35,356 bases of DNA from Candidatus Magasanikbacteria bacterium RIFOXYC2_FULL_40_16 (GCA_001783185.1 MFQY01000002.1:1-35356); one strand, 5' to 3'; shown: positions 13,542 to 21,356, counted from the stretch's first letter. The notes: generated by a model from the sequence alone, not told the origin. Program-made: numbers and translations.

Positions 13542-13946
13542 ATGAAAAAAACAATATCAATCGTCGCCGCCACAATATGTTTAATCATCGGTTATGTTTT
13601 AGGAAATTTTGTTCCTCTAAATCAACTGGGGTTTAATCTCTTTACAAAACTTGACCCGGGAATCAAAGGGGATGCCATATTGGAAGTGACTTTAATTATG
13701 GACAATGGCCTGCCCTTAGAAAATGTGGAGGTGGATTTGGCCGATCAACCCGGCGCGCCACCCGCCGGCGGAGTCGCTATAACCGACCAAAACGGATTGG
13801 CGGTTTTTAATGTAAAACCGGGCAAGTACTTTGTTTTCTTCAATGACAATAATTTTCCTAAAAATGTAAAAAGTCCCGAACTGCAACCGGTTGAAGTAAA
13901 ATCTGGAGAAATAAATAAAATAGAAATACTGATGACTCTTAAATAA
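13542..13946 (+). CDS. Secreted or membrane-anchored protein with a beta-sandwich (CarboxypepD_reg-like) domain
   Basis: 134 aa. The N-terminal signal or anchor is MKKTISIVAATICLIIGYVLG. The rest is one beta-sandwich: AILEVTLIMDNGLPLENVEVDL...GVAITDQNGLAVFNVKPGKYFVFF, the prealbumin-like pattern of carboxypeptidase-regulatory or Cna-B-like domains. It should be exported and face the outside. No enzyme motif. Alone on its strand after mscL. Confidence 0.75.
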   Translation: MKKTISIVAATICLIIGYVLGNFVPLNQLGFNLFTKLDPGIKGDAILEVTLIMDNGLPLENVEVDLADQPGAPPAGGVAITDQNGLAVFNVKPGKYFVFFNDNNFPKNVKSPELQPVEVKSGEINKIEILMTLK

Positions 13947-14005
13947 TTAATGATTATGTTACGAAAAAACAGCATCTAACTCTCGCAAGGTAAAAACTGC
14001 CCTTA

Positions 14006-14034
14006 TTGACATTTCGCCTAAAAACGGCTATGGT
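14006..14034 (+). promoter_or_regulatory. Promoter of the 14079-14366 gene
   Basis: TTGACA (14006-14011), 17 bp, TATGGT (14029-14034). Confidence 0.72.
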
Positions 14035-14078
14035 AAAGATAATCGGGCAAATTATTTTGAGCAATACAGGAGGGGAAA

Positions 14079-14366
14079 ATGAAAAAAACAGAGATGAGAA
14101 CCGATACAACCTATCTGCTGTGTCCGGAAAGACGATGTGTTCTGTTTTGGGACACAAACTCGCCAATTCCGTGCGAAAGCCGGTGTCCTTTCCAGGATAA
14201 ACTGGTAAAAATGATAGTCTGCACCGGTTGCCATGAACTGATTGAGTTGCCGGGCAACCACAACCACCTTTGCCGGGTTGACCATGATTGTCTAGATGGC
14301 GCTCGCATCTCAAATTTCCAGAGAATTGGTGGAAAATATGTTATAACATACGAAAAACCGAGATAA
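14079..14366 (+). CDS. Small Cys-rich orphan protein, 95 aa
   Basis: Start ATG preceded by AGGAGGGG. Eight Cys and several His (LCPERRC, CESRCPF, VCTGCHELIE, HNHLC, DHDC) suggest one or two zinc-binding knuckles. No known zinc-finger family matches by eye. It has its own promoter and terminator. It could bind nucleic acid or act as a small regulator; this is inference from the Cys pattern only. Confidence 0.68.
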   Translation: MKKTEMRTDTTYLLCPERRCVLFWDTNSPIPCESRCPFQDKLVKMIVCTGCHELIELPGNHNHLCRVDHDCLDGARISNFQRIGGKYVITYEKPR

Positions 14367-14381
14367 TTTGCCCGGTTTTTC
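14351..14381 (+). terminator. Terminator of the 14079-14366 gene
   Basis: GAAAAACCG, a 13-base loop, CGGTTTTTC; the A/T-rich stem runs into the U-tract. It overlaps the last codons. Confidence 0.65.
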
Positions 14382-14386
14382 TATTT

Positions 14387-14427
14387 AAAAAAAAGACGGC
14401 GGCTCCCCTGATGGGTTGCCGCCGTTT
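14387..14427 (-). terminator. Terminator of the 14444-14704 gene
   Basis: On the minus strand AACGGCGGC, loop, GCCGCCGTC followed by eight T. Confidence 0.85.
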
Positions 14428-14443
14428 GTCGTGCGTATTCTCC

Positions 14444-14704
14444 TTATCCGCAAGAATGACGGGCATTCACACGGACACAGTTGAGGACGCGCACCGCCTC
14501 TGTCTCATGGAAGCTGTCCCTCAGCTCCCGACAGAAGCTGGCCTTGAGGTAGACACAGCCTTCACGTAGGAAAGTGGGGGAATTCTGGAGATCCCCGATA
14601 TACTCGCTCACGGGAACCGTTACAGTTTCCCCCATATCAACGGTAAAGGTACACCAGCCATCCTCCGCCAAAACCAACACTTCTTTCTTCGTCTTTTCGG
14701 CCAT
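14444..14704 (-). CDS. Small orphan protein, 86 aa
   Basis: MAEKTKKEVLVLAEDGWCTF... with AAGGAAGG before the ATG. The N-terminal half is beta-rich (VLVLAEDGWCTFTVDMGETVTVPV), the second half has four Cys in a mixed fold (EGCVYLKASFCREL, LNCVRV). No family recognised. It is convergent with the neighbouring Cys-rich gene, with separate terminators between them. Promoter at 14755-14783. Confidence 0.66.
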   Translation of the reverse strand: MAEKTKKEVLVLAEDGWCTFTVDMGETVTVPVSEYIGDLQNSPTFLREGCVYLKASFCRELRDSFHETEAVRVLNCVRVNARHSCG

Positions 14705-14754
14705 ATCTATCCTTCCTTGTTGTGTTAAAGTTTACATCTTCCAGACGACTAAAT

Positions 14755-14783
14755 AATATAATCCAAAAACAAATTTTTGTCAA
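14755..14783 (-). promoter_or_regulatory. Promoter of the 14444-14704 gene
   Basis: GGGGGTTGACA (-35 at 14783-14778), 17 bp, TATATT (14760-14755). Confidence 0.78.
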
Positions 14784-14852
14784 CCCCCTTTTTTTTGGCA
14801 AAAAATTGTTTACATGCTAAAATAAAAAGACTTATTAAGTAATCATAAATAT

Positions 14853-15254
14853 ATGAAAGGATTCAACGCCAATATAGAGAAAGAAACTTTGGAAAACGAA
14901 AATTTCCGCAAAGTGCTATACACCTCAAAACACAGTCAGCTGGTATTGATGAGTTTGCGACCGAACGAAGAAATCGGGATGGAAGTCCACCCGGACAATG
15001 ACCAATTTTTCCGATTTGAAAAAGGGCAGGGAAAATGTATAATAGACGGGAACGAGTATGAATTGGCAGACGGGTCGGTTATTGTAGTACCGGCCGGGGC
15101 GGAACACAATATTATAAATGTGTCGGATTCGGAAGATTTAAAACTCTACACGATTTATTCACCGGCCCACCACAAAGACGGAATTGTCCGCGCCACCAAA
15201 GCCGAGGCTGAAGCCAATGAAGCGGAGTTTGATGGCCTGACGACAGAATCATAA
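14853..15254 (+). CDS. Cupin-domain protein
   Basis: 133 aa, a single small beta-barrel. Cupin box 1 is EIGMEVHPDNDQFFRFEKGQGKCIIDG, with H and E in place but the usual second His replaced in HPDND. Box 2 is GSVIVVPAGAEHNIINVS, with P, G and H conserved. After it comes LKLYTIYSPAHHKDGIV. This family is widespread and often annotated as a mannose-6-phosphate isomerase-like cupin; no reaction is established. Metal binding by the remaining His and Glu is likely. It stands alone. Confidence 0.88.
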   Translation: MKGFNANIEKETLENENFRKVLYTSKHSQLVLMSLRPNEEIGMEVHPDNDQFFRFEKGQGKCIIDGNEYELADGSVIVVPAGAEHNIINVSDSEDLKLYTIYSPAHHKDGIVRATKAEAEANEAEFDGLTTES

Positions 15255-15307
15255 TTATTTAAATGTAAGAATTAACAGCGTTATATATAATTCTGAAATT
15301 TTATTTT

Positions 15308-15405
15308 GTCATCCCGACCAAGTCTTCGACTTGGAGGGATCTCATTATAAAATGCTCTATAGCGCGAAATACGGCGCTGAGATTCCTCGACAAGCTCGGA
15401 ATGAC
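15308..15405. repeat. MITE-like inverted repeat (GTCATCCCGA type)
   Basis: Left arm GTCATCCCGACCAAG...GGGATCTC and right arm GAGATTCCTCGACAAG...GGAATGAC are imperfect complements over about 30 bp, each with its own small hairpin. A related half-unit is at 3351-3376. The gap 15255-15493 holds nothing else. Confidence 0.68.
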
Positions 15406-15493
15406 GTATTGGATGGTTTCCAGAAAAGTATAAACAACGCTCATGATTCTTACAATCTAAATATTTTAATTATAATTTTAATCTTAAATAAAT

Positions 15494-15967
15494 ATGAGCC
15501 ACGCGGAAAATAGGGGAGACTACTTTGATTTTAAAGCCCCGAGAACTCCCGAAGAAGATGACACCAAAAAAACCGGAGATTGGTCAACAAGTTTTGGCCG
15601 AGAAGATTCCAGCGTGTCCGGAGAAATAAATAAAAAACTTTCTCCTGACAAAGAATTAACTCAACAAATCGATATTAGAGATATTCCTCTAAATCCCCCA
15701 AAAAAAGAAAAGGTAGTATTTTTAGATATGAACCCAAAAAATCCGAAAAGATTGGAGGACTGGTTTACTTTTGTTAAGCTTCAAGGCTGGGGAGAATTGT
15801 TAAAAAATGAAACCGTGGAAAGATTAAAAATGTCAAACGAAGAAATATCCCTTAATGAATTAATCAAAGAACTAGAAAAAGCAATCCATGAATCAAAAGT
15901 GGAATTAAAAGTATTAAATCTGATAGGGGAACTGCGTAAGGTTAGAGACGATTTACAAAAAAAATAA
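15494..15967 (+). CDS. Hypothetical protein, 157 aa
   Basis: Hydrophilic throughout. The first about 75 residues are charged and probably disordered (RTPEEDDTKKTGDWSTSFG). The C-terminal half is helical, with VERLKMSNEEISLNELIKEL and ELRKVRDDLQKK as likely coiled coil. No signal or membrane segment and no Shine-Dalgarno. Followed by a strong bidirectional terminator. No family recognised. Confidence 0.6.
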   Translation: MSHAENRGDYFDFKAPRTPEEDDTKKTGDWSTSFGREDSSVSGEINKKLSPDKELTQQIDIRDIPLNPPKKEKVVFLDMNPKNPKRLEDWFTFVKLQGWGELLKNETVERLKMSNEEISLNELIKELEKAIHESKVELKVLNLIGELRKVRDDLQKK

Positions 15968-15976
15968 AGACAAAAA

Positions 15977-16008
15977 AACCCGCTCAGATTCTTGAGCGGG
16001 TTTTTTAT
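15977..16008. terminator. Bidirectional terminator
   Basis: AACCCGCTCA-GATTC-TTGAGCGGGTT with T-runs on both sides. It serves the 15494-15967 gene and, from the other strand, rpsT. Confidence 0.9.
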
Positions 16009-16010
16009 TT

Positions 16011-16052
16011 ATCCAGCACCTTACTAAAATACCTCACAGGAAGGTGCTGGAT
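16011..16052 (-). repeat. Palindromic element copy C (short form, 42 bp)
   Basis: ATCCAGCACCTT and AAGGTGCTGGAT arms. Its CTCACAGGAAGG block aligns with the CCACAGGAAG part of the 103-bp copy B, so it looks like an internally deleted derivative. It abuts the rpsT stop, and the flanking TAA is the stop codon itself. Confidence 0.85.
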
Positions 16053-16310
16053 TTATTTTGCTTTGGAGGCTCTTTTTGCCAAACGGGAAAGTTTCCGGCT
16101 GGCGGTTTTCGCTTTGATAACGCCTTTTTTGGCGGCTTTATCAAGTTTCTTCTGAGCTAAACGCAATTCCTCTTTCACATCTTTTTTAGCTTCCAATTTT
16201 TTAACAACTTCTTTAATGGCTTTCTTAGCGGCATCTCTTACCGTTTTATTGGCCAATGCGTGTTTTCTGGCTTGTCTTAAAGCTTTCTTGGCGCTTTGTT
16301 TAATAGGCAT
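16053..16310 (-). CDS. rpsT: 30S ribosomal protein S20
   Basis: 85 aa, Lys/Arg/Ala-rich and helical: MPIKQSAKKALRQARKHALANKTVRDAAKKAI...AQKKLDKAAKKGVIKAKTASRKLSRLAKR. This is the S20 three-helix bundle, including the KGVIKAKTASRKLSRL block at the C-terminus. It binds 16S rRNA early in 30S assembly. Its promoter (16386-16414) uses the end of a MITE-like repeat as -35. The stop codon borders palindromic element C. Confidence 0.95.
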   Translation of the reverse strand: MPIKQSAKKALRQARKHALANKTVRDAAKKAIKEVVKKLEAKKDVKEELRLAQKKLDKAAKKGVIKAKTASRKLSRLAKRASKAK

Positions 16311-16321
16311 AAAGTTTTTAA

Positions 16322-16351
16322 ATCCGAAATTCGAAGCACGAAATCCGAAAT
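16322..16351. repeat. Short direct repeat in the rpsT leader
   Basis: AATCCGAAAT, then TCGAAGCACG and AATCCGAAAT again. Direct repeats of unknown role in the 5' untranslated region. Confidence 0.5.
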
Positions 16352-16385
16352 AATTTTAAATATTAAAATTTTTGAGAGCTTGTAA

Positions 16386-16414
16386 AGTATATCTTATATT
16401 TATTTTTTTGTCAA
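16386..16414 (-). promoter_or_regulatory. rpsT promoter, -35 supplied by the MITE end
   Basis: Minus strand: GGGGTTGACA (-35 at 16414-16409), 17 bp, TATACT (16391-16386). The -35 falls on the terminal repeat of the element at 16410-16527. Confidence 0.88.
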
Positions 16415-16527
16415 CCCCGTCACCTTTCTGAAAAAGTTTTGAATTTTCCAAAGTATAAAGACGAAGTCGCCTCACGGCTTTGTTTTTGTGCTACCCATTA
16501 CCTATGCCAGAATAGTGACGGGGTCAA
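16410..16527 (-). mobile_element. MITE-like element, copy 1 (GTGACGGGGTTGAC ends)
   Basis: Read on the minus strand it starts TTGACCCCGTCACTATTCTG and ends TTCAGAAAGGTGACGGGGTTGAC. The same element (with one extra internal hairpin) is at 29694-29835, sharing AAAGCCGT and GGCGACTTCGTC inside. It begins within the TGA stop codon of rmuC and ends in the rpsT promoter. No open reading frame. Confidence 0.85.
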
Positions 16528-17609
16528 TCCGCCTCCGGCCCCTCAATCTTCAACGGCTCAATACCGGCTCTTTCGCCCTCCGTGATTTTTTCCACATCCT
16601 TATCCACCTTCGCCAGTTCTTTATAAGCGGTATTGTAATGGTTCACAGTGGTGCCCAGACTGCCCCCCAGTTTTTTCATAAACTCTTCATACGCCCGGAT
16701 ATGTTTGCCAAGCGATTCTACATCTTTGCGAATGCTTTTCGCGCCTTCTTCAATTTTAAGCGCGCGCAGACCCTGTAAAACGGTCTGTAAATAAGCGGCA
16801 AAAGTTGTCGGCGAAACAATCACTACCTTTTTCTGAATAAAAGCATAATCAATCAAATCCCTGGTGTTCACTTTCACGGCTCCGACTTCATTAACCAACA
16901 AATCATAATAAATCGCTTCGGACGGAATAAACATAAAAGCGAAATCCAGCGTGCCCTCTTTTGGTTTTATATATTTGGATGTTTCATCAATCCTTTTTTT
17001 CAAATCGTTTCTAAACTCCTTTTCCAGCAAGACGCGGGCGTTGTCATCTTTCTCCTCATTTATTTTCTGATAATTTTCCAAAGAAAACTTGGCGTCAACC
17101 GGAATAATTCCGTCTTTCGTGAATATAACCGCGTCAACCGTGTCTCCATCTTTGAAAGAATATTGCAAACGAAACGCATTGGGCGGAAGAATATTTTCCA
17201 ATACCAACCGCAACCCGGCCTCGCCCAGATTACCGCGCTGTTTTTGGCTTTTTAAAACTTTTTCCAAATTGCTCAACTGCTCGGAAAAACCGATTACCTG
17301 CTGATTGGTCTTGTCCAAACTGGTTAATTTTTCCGTGATCTCTGTTATTATTTTTGAGCTCTGTCCGTGCTGTTCACGAAGAGTCTTGCTTATATCCTGT
17401 TGAGTCTCAAACATCGTCTTGTTGGTTTCAGACATTTTTTGTTCAAAAGCGCGATTTAGCTCCTGCATCTGGTTTTGAAGCATCATAAAAAGGTTTTGTT
17501 CCCCCTCTTTTGGCTTGTTTTGCTCGGTAATTTTCTTATACATCAGATAACTTAAAATAAGCGCCCCAATCAGGCCGACCGATAAGAAGATTAATAGGTA
17601 TGTTTGCAT
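16524..17609 (-). CDS. rmuC: DNA recombination protein RmuC family
   Basis: 361 aa. An N-terminal membrane anchor (LLIFLSVGLIGALILSYLMY) is followed by a coiled coil (about 30-140: MQELNRAFEQKMSETNKTMFETQ). The conserved RmuC nuclease-like core comes next: GNLGEAGLRLVLENILPPNAF...GDTVDAVIFTKDGIIPVDAKFSLENY. The D...D.K pattern (DAVI, PVDAKF) is the PD-(D/E)xK core. Then FMFIPSEAIYYDLL, VVIVSPTTFAAYLQTV and HIRAYEEFMKKLG. RmuC limits inversions at repeats and was linked to defence in some bacteria. Its TGA stop overlaps the MITE-like element. Confidence 0.95.
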   Translation of the reverse strand: MQTYLLIFLSVGLIGALILSYLMYKKITEQNKPKEGEQNLFMMLQNQMQELNRAFEQKMSETNKTMFETQQDISKTLREQHGQSSKIITEITEKLTSLDKTNQQVIGFSEQLSNLEKVLKSQKQRGNLGEAGLRLVLENILPPNAFRLQYSFKDGDTVDAVIFTKDGIIPVDAKFSLENYQKINEEKDDNARVLLEKEFRNDLKKRIDETSKYIKPKEGTLDFAFMFIPSEAIYYDLLVNEVGAVKVNTRDLIDYAFIQKKVVIVSPTTFAAYLQTVLQGLRALKIEEGAKSIRKDVESLGKHIRAYEEFMKKLGGSLGTTVNHYNTAYKELAKVDKDVEKITEGERAGIEPLKIEGPEAD

Positions 17610-17647
17610 ACTTGATTTTTTATTTAAAATAGTGTAGAATTGGTGGT

Positions 17648-17675
17648 ATTATATCATAAAAAACGGCTTGTTCAA
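17648..17675 (-). promoter_or_regulatory. rmuC promoter
   Basis: GGGGTTGAAC (-35 TTGAAC at 17675-17670), 16 bp, TATAAT (17653-17648) on the minus strand. Confidence 0.7.
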
Positions 17676-17692
17676 CCCCTCGTAAACCAAAA

Positions 17693-17740
17693 GCCCTCGT
17701 AGTTTAAGGGTACCTTATCCCGCCGTATGGCGGGGCAACG
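17693..17740 (+). pseudogene. Possible 5' tRNA fragment interrupted by a hairpin repeat
   Basis: GCCCTCGTAGTTTAA resembles the acceptor and D-arm start of a tRNA, close to that of the real tRNA-Arg 96 bp away. It runs straight into a TAAGGG-family hairpin (GGGTACCTTATCCCGCCG...). No anticodon or T arm follows. Confidence 0.35.
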
Positions 17741-17788
17741 GTCAATTTCTGGCAAAACAAAGCGGGAGGAGAAACCTTTGAATGAAAA

Positions 17789-17863
17789 GCCCTTGTAGCT
17801 CAACGGATAGAGCAAACCCGTCCTAAGGGTGAGATAGGGGTTCAATTCCCTTCGAGGGCACCA
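17789..17863 (+). tRNA. tRNA-Arg (anticodon CCT)
   Basis: A cloverleaf can be drawn: acceptor GCCCTTG/CGAGGGC, D arm GCTC/GAGC, anticodon loop GTCCTAA with anticodon CCT, T arm AGGGGTTCAATTCCCT, discriminator A and an encoded CCA. Reads AGG. Confidence 0.93.
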
Positions 17864-17895
17864 CGAAAAACTTTAACTTATAACAAGCTAAATAC

Positions 17896-17969
17896 GGGCC
17901 TATAGTAAAGTGGTATTACGCGGCATTCGCATTGCCGAGTCCAGGGTTCGACTCCCTGTAGGTCCACCA
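17896..17969 (+). tRNA. tRNA-Ala (anticodon CGC)
   Basis: Acceptor GGGCCTA/TAGGTCC contains the G3-U70 wobble pair that identifies alanine tRNAs. D arm GTAA/TTAC, anticodon loop TTCGCAT (CGC, reads GCG), T arm AGGGTTCGACTCCCT, encoded CCA. Confidence 0.92.
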
Positions 17970-18018
17970 ACAAAATCCAAAACTGTATAAATTTAGCAGA
18001 AAGTGAGACGGAAGGGTT

Positions 18019-18074
18019 TAAGGGCACCTTATCCCCCGACTTAGTCGGGGGGCGACTCCCTGTAGGTCCACCAA
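18019..18074 (+). repeat. TAAGGG-family hairpin followed by a duplicate of the tRNA-Ala 3' end
   Basis: 18053-18074 repeats the last 22 bases of tRNA-Ala (17949-17970), from CGACTCCCTGTAGG to CCAA. Directly before it stands a TAAGGG-family hairpin with CCCCCGACTTAGTCGGGG. A tRNA 3'-end duplication is the usual trace of integration or of tandem tRNA loss. Confidence 0.8.
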
Positions 18075-18082
18075 AAAAAACA

Positions 18083-18105
18083 TCCCGATTCAGTCGGGAT
18101 GTTTT
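18083..18105 (-). terminator. Hairpin after the coiled-coil gene
   Basis: CATCCCGATT-CAG-TCGGGATG with T-rich flanks on both strands. Possible terminator for either side; it also looks like the small CCCGA hairpin repeats. Confidence 0.5.
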
Positions 18106-18134
18106 AGTTTATGCCACCTAAAATATAAAAATTA

Positions 18135-20144
18135 TTATAAATCATTACCTTTCTTTAACTTATTTATTTCCAATACTAAACTATTCGCTTTTCGGATCTC
18201 GTTTTGCGTGTTATCAAGCTCTGTCCTTAATCTCACTGCCTCATTATTTCTTTCTTCCATTTTATCTTCAAGCGCCTTTAACTTTCCTTTTTTATCCCAA
18301 ACCAATGATTTACCTTTTAATTTTTCAATTTCTTCCGCGATTATGTCAATTTCTCTATCTATTTTATCCAAATCAAAAGCCAGCTGTGTTTTTTCTTTCT
18401 CTTTTTTTTCTACCCCCGCGCTAACAACTATATAAATATAATTAAGAGCTTCCCTGGCGGAATTGGGTTGTTGGTCGCGATAATCTTTCTTTGTTAGTTC
18501 CAAAATTTTATCGCGATCTCCATTTAACACAGCAACTTTCTGGGAAAAATTAATATTTTTTTCAAAAGACCCGCTCCTTGATTTTTCCCTGTCGCCTCTA
18601 TTTTCAGTTTCTTTTAATTTTTTCTCTACTTCTGTCTTTTTCTCTCCAAATTCATATTTCCATTTTTTCGGAGGAGAGAGACTTTCTATTTTAATTGAAA
18701 GCTGTCGGATATTATTTTTTCGATCGTTTAAAACTTGCTCCAATACCCGATCATAGCTGACAGACGCATCTTTAGCATCCCGCGCTATACGTAAAATATT
18801 TTTTTGAATTTTATTAATTTCTTTTTCAATTTCTCCCAAACGATCAACAATATTTTTTAATTTTTTATTATCTAAATCTAAACTGTCGGGGTCAACCATG
18901 ATTTGCCCCACTTCTCTCTCAAACTCCGCCAATTCCTGTTTTTTCTTGATATAATCCGCATAGAGTTTTTCTGTTTCTGCCCTAGATTGGTCCAGTTTAT
19001 TTGTAAACGCAAGTTCAAAGTCAGCTTCCAAACCATTAATTAATTTTTCAGCTTCGTCTGAAAGATTATCTAACTGAAAGGCCGACTTTTTTAAACCCTC
19101 AAATTCTTCTAAAAAAGCCCATACCATATCTTTTTCTTTCTTCCCCGTTCTTCGGTCTTCCTTGTCATTCATCTCCCTTTCTTTTTCATCCAATTCCAAA
19201 AGTTCCGACAATTCTTTGGGGGGTAATTCATTCTTTCTTGAATACTTAGTTTTTAATTTAGCGCGTCTCAACCGTTCCTCCGTAAACCACAAAACAAGTT
19301 CATCCCTTCTTTTGCCTTCAGCCACTGTCGCAACGCTTATCACCGTCTCTAAATCTCTACTGGCAACAATAGCCTCATCCATCGCCATGGTTATCACCGC
19401 AAGAGAAATATCCTTACCTTTGAAATTTAACGCTTGCGCTAACTCTGCCTGGGTTATAGGCACATTGGCAACCGCATCTGATAATTTTTGTCTAAGCGCG
19501 GTATCTTTCACAGTACCAAGCTTTTTGATTTTCGCAGATTTTACAACCCTCTCCGCTTCTTGTATCTGTTGAGAAAATTCTACCGGCAAAATTTTACCGG
19601 ATAAATAATCAGCTATTACTTGTTCTTTAACTTTTTCCTCGCCTCCCAGCGCCAAAAAGCAATAATCCGCCGTATAATCAATAACTTTCTCCGGAAGATA
19701 AACAAGCGCGGCCTCAATTTTTTGCGCTTCAACATTTTCTTTTTCCGCGATATTAAGAAGAATTTCTTTTGTCTTTTTTTTCTTCTCAGGCAATCTCTCT
19801 CCGGGTTTATTTTTTTCTTCCTCTGCGTCTTCTTTCATCTTTGCAAATTGCTTTTTCTTTTCCTCAATCGCAGGAAGTATTATATCGGCATATATTTTCT
19901 CCCCCACAGCTTCCTTTTGATTCTCAAGCATCCTAATTTCATCTTCTATCAAATCTGCCTGTCCTTTTGTTTCTTCATCTTCACTTCTTGAAACGGAAGA
20001 CAAATTACGCATTTTATCACCAATCCTTTCCCCCGTCTTTTTTCTAATAGATCTGGGTACGGACAACTTTCCCCCTGCTTCCATTAATTCGCCCTCGGGC
20101 GCATTGTTCAAATTACTAATAAATTGTTCCATTTTTTTGCCCAT
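18135..20144 (-). CDS. Long coiled-coil hypothetical protein, 669 aa
   Basis: Very rich in Glu, Lys and Asp. Long heptad-like stretches occur at about 75-125 and 310 to the end (IDREIDIIAEEIEKLKGKS, LRTELDNTQNEIRKANSLVL). A more globular part, about 130-290, contains small helices (EEKVKEQVIADYLSGKILPV, VPITQAELAQALNFKGKDI). No signal peptide, membrane helix or P-loop, so it is not an SMC ATPase. The track start MGKKMEQF has the promoter close upstream, and MEQFISNL is an alternative. No family recognised. It may be a scaffold or cytoskeletal-like protein; that is inference. Confidence 0.75.
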   Translation of the reverse strand: MGKKMEQFISNLNNAPEGELMEAGGKLSVPRSIRKKTGERIGDKMRNLSSVSRSEDEETKGQADLIEDEIRMLENQKEAVGEKIYADIILPAIEEKKKQFAKMKEDAEEEKNKPGERLPEKKKKTKEILLNIAEKENVEAQKIEAALVYLPEKVIDYTADYCFLALGGEEKVKEQVIADYLSGKILPVEFSQQIQEAERVVKSAKIKKLGTVKDTALRQKLSDAVANVPITQAELAQALNFKGKDISLAVITMAMDEAIVASRDLETVISVATVAEGKRRDELVLWFTEERLRRAKLKTKYSRKNELPPKELSELLELDEKEREMNDKEDRRTGKKEKDMVWAFLEEFEGLKKSAFQLDNLSDEAEKLINGLEADFELAFTNKLDQSRAETEKLYADYIKKKQELAEFEREVGQIMVDPDSLDLDNKKLKNIVDRLGEIEKEINKIQKNILRIARDAKDASVSYDRVLEQVLNDRKNNIRQLSIKIESLSPPKKWKYEFGEKKTEVEKKLKETENRGDREKSRSGSFEKNINFSQKVAVLNGDRDKILELTKKDYRDQQPNSAREALNYIYIVVSAGVEKKEKEKTQLAFDLDKIDREIDIIAEEIEKLKGKSLVWDKKGKLKALEDKMEERNNEAVRLRTELDNTQNEIRKANSLVLEINKLKKGNDL

Positions 20145-20178
20145 ATTTTTGTATATATGCTAAAAACTCACTACTAAT

Positions 20179-20206
20179 ATAATACACTCTTTTTCTTTTT
20201 TTTCAA
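20179..20206 (-). promoter_or_regulatory. Promoter of the coiled-coil gene
   Basis: TTGAAA (20206-20201), 16 bp, TATTAT (20184-20179) on the minus strand. Confidence 0.6.
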
Positions 20207-20214
20207 AACCTATT

Positions 20215-21183
20215 TCAAACACAAACTTTAGCGGCAAAAATATCCAAAAGTGTTTCTTCGTCTCCTTGACTGGTCTTAATCTGAATATCCAGCTCAAGCA
20301 ACCCGGCGTACACCTCTTTTAATTTCTCCATATTATAATGCCGGATCAACGGCAAAGTCTTTTTTACCACAAACGGATGCAGGTTTAATTTCTTAGCCAA
20401 ATCATTGCTGTTGGTATCGCTCTGGCGTTCAAACAAATCCCTGATTTCCAACATTATTCTGAACTGCCGTAAAATCATGGAAAAAATAAACTGCACATCT
20501 TCGCCTATTTTATATTGTTCCTGAATCATTTTAAAAACCTGTTTTTCTCTTTTGCCAACTATCGCGTCAACCAAATTAAAAATACTGTCATCGGCTCTTT
20601 CGTCCAAAAAAAGCTGAGCATCGCCCGCGGTTATTTCCTTGCCCTCGCAATAAGAAATCAATTGATTAATTAAAGAATTCAAATACCAAGTATCGCCCTT
20701 GCTCTCGGTTGCTAAATATAAAATGGCGTTATTATCAATTTTACCGCCCCCGGCTTCAACCTCTTCTTTTATCCAATTATTCAAATGCACCCCTTTCAGC
20801 TCGTCAAATTGAACGCAGAACTTGCCTTTTTTAAACAAAGCCAATAAATCCTTGCCCATTTTTGTTTTAAAAGCGTCAATGCCTTCCCAAAAAATTACCA
20901 CGCTTGCTTCCGGCAGGCTGTTCTCTTTTATTTTTTTCATTATTTCATTTTGCAAACCTTCATTTTTACTGACAAGAAGATTTTTAAGAACAGTCATTCG
21001 TTTTTCCGCCAAAAACGGCTGGGCCATTATCTGTCCCATAACATCAACCCTTTCGTTATCTTGGCAATCCAAAACAACCGTATTTAATTTCTGCGGGTCT
21101 CTTTCTTTGATAAATCTTTTGATATTGTCAGACAGATATTTCCGGCTCCTGAACGTGTCTTTTCCGTAGATAAAAATATACAT
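20215..21183 (-). CDS. holA: DNA polymerase III delta subunit
   Basis: 322 aa, typical length. The start MYIFIYGKDTFRSRKYL matches the HolA opening (lYGxDxFl...), followed by VLDCQDNERVDVMGQIMAQPFLAEKRMTVLKN, the clamp-opening region. Then SVVIFWEGIDAFKTKMGK and the lid domain (LNNWIKEEVEAGGGKIDNNAILYL). The C-terminal collar has IFNLVDAIVGKREKQVF and LRQFRIMLEIRDL. Delta opens the DnaN ring within the clamp loader. No Shine-Dalgarno; a 7-bp tandem repeat lies just upstream of the start. Confidence 0.95.
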   Translation of the reverse strand: MYIFIYGKDTFRSRKYLSDNIKRFIKERDPQKLNTVVLDCQDNERVDVMGQIMAQPFLAEKRMTVLKNLLVSKNEGLQNEIMKKIKENSLPEASVVIFWEGIDAFKTKMGKDLLALFKKGKFCVQFDELKGVHLNNWIKEEVEAGGGKIDNNAILYLATESKGDTWYLNSLINQLISYCEGKEITAGDAQLFLDERADDSIFNLVDAIVGKREKQVFKMIQEQYKIGEDVQFIFSMILRQFRIMLEIRDLFERQSDTNSNDLAKKLNLHPFVVKKTLPLIRHYNMEKLKEVYAGLLELDIQIKTSQGDEETLLDIFAAKVCV

Positions 21184-21194
21184 AATATGACTTA

Positions 21195-21221
21195 AAACCT
21201 GAAACCTGAAACCTGAAACTG
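21195..21221. repeat. Heptamer tandem repeat upstream of holA
   Basis: AAACCTG repeated three times perfectly, then AAACTG, starting 11 bp from the holA start codon. It is followed at 21240-21263 by a GCCAAAGGC/GCCTTTGGC hairpin. Confidence 0.75.
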
Positions 21222-21321
21222 CTTATTATCTGTTCCAGCCAAAGGCTGATCCGCCTTTGGCGGAAAATGTTACATGATTAACCGTTATTCTATCATTTTT
21301 ATAAAAAAATTGTAAACGGGG

Positions 21322-21350
21322 TTGACAAACCTTTTTGTTTATGATACTAT
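21322..21350 (+). promoter_or_regulatory. Strong promoter of the structured RNA
   Basis: GGGGTTGACA (-35 at 21322-21327), 17 bp, TACTAT (21345-21350). Initiation is expected near 21357. Confidence 0.85.
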
Positions 21351-21356
21351 ATCCCT

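Noticed and set aside
16488-17304. Plus-strand ORFs opposite rmuC
   Set aside because: Antisense shadows without ribosome sites.
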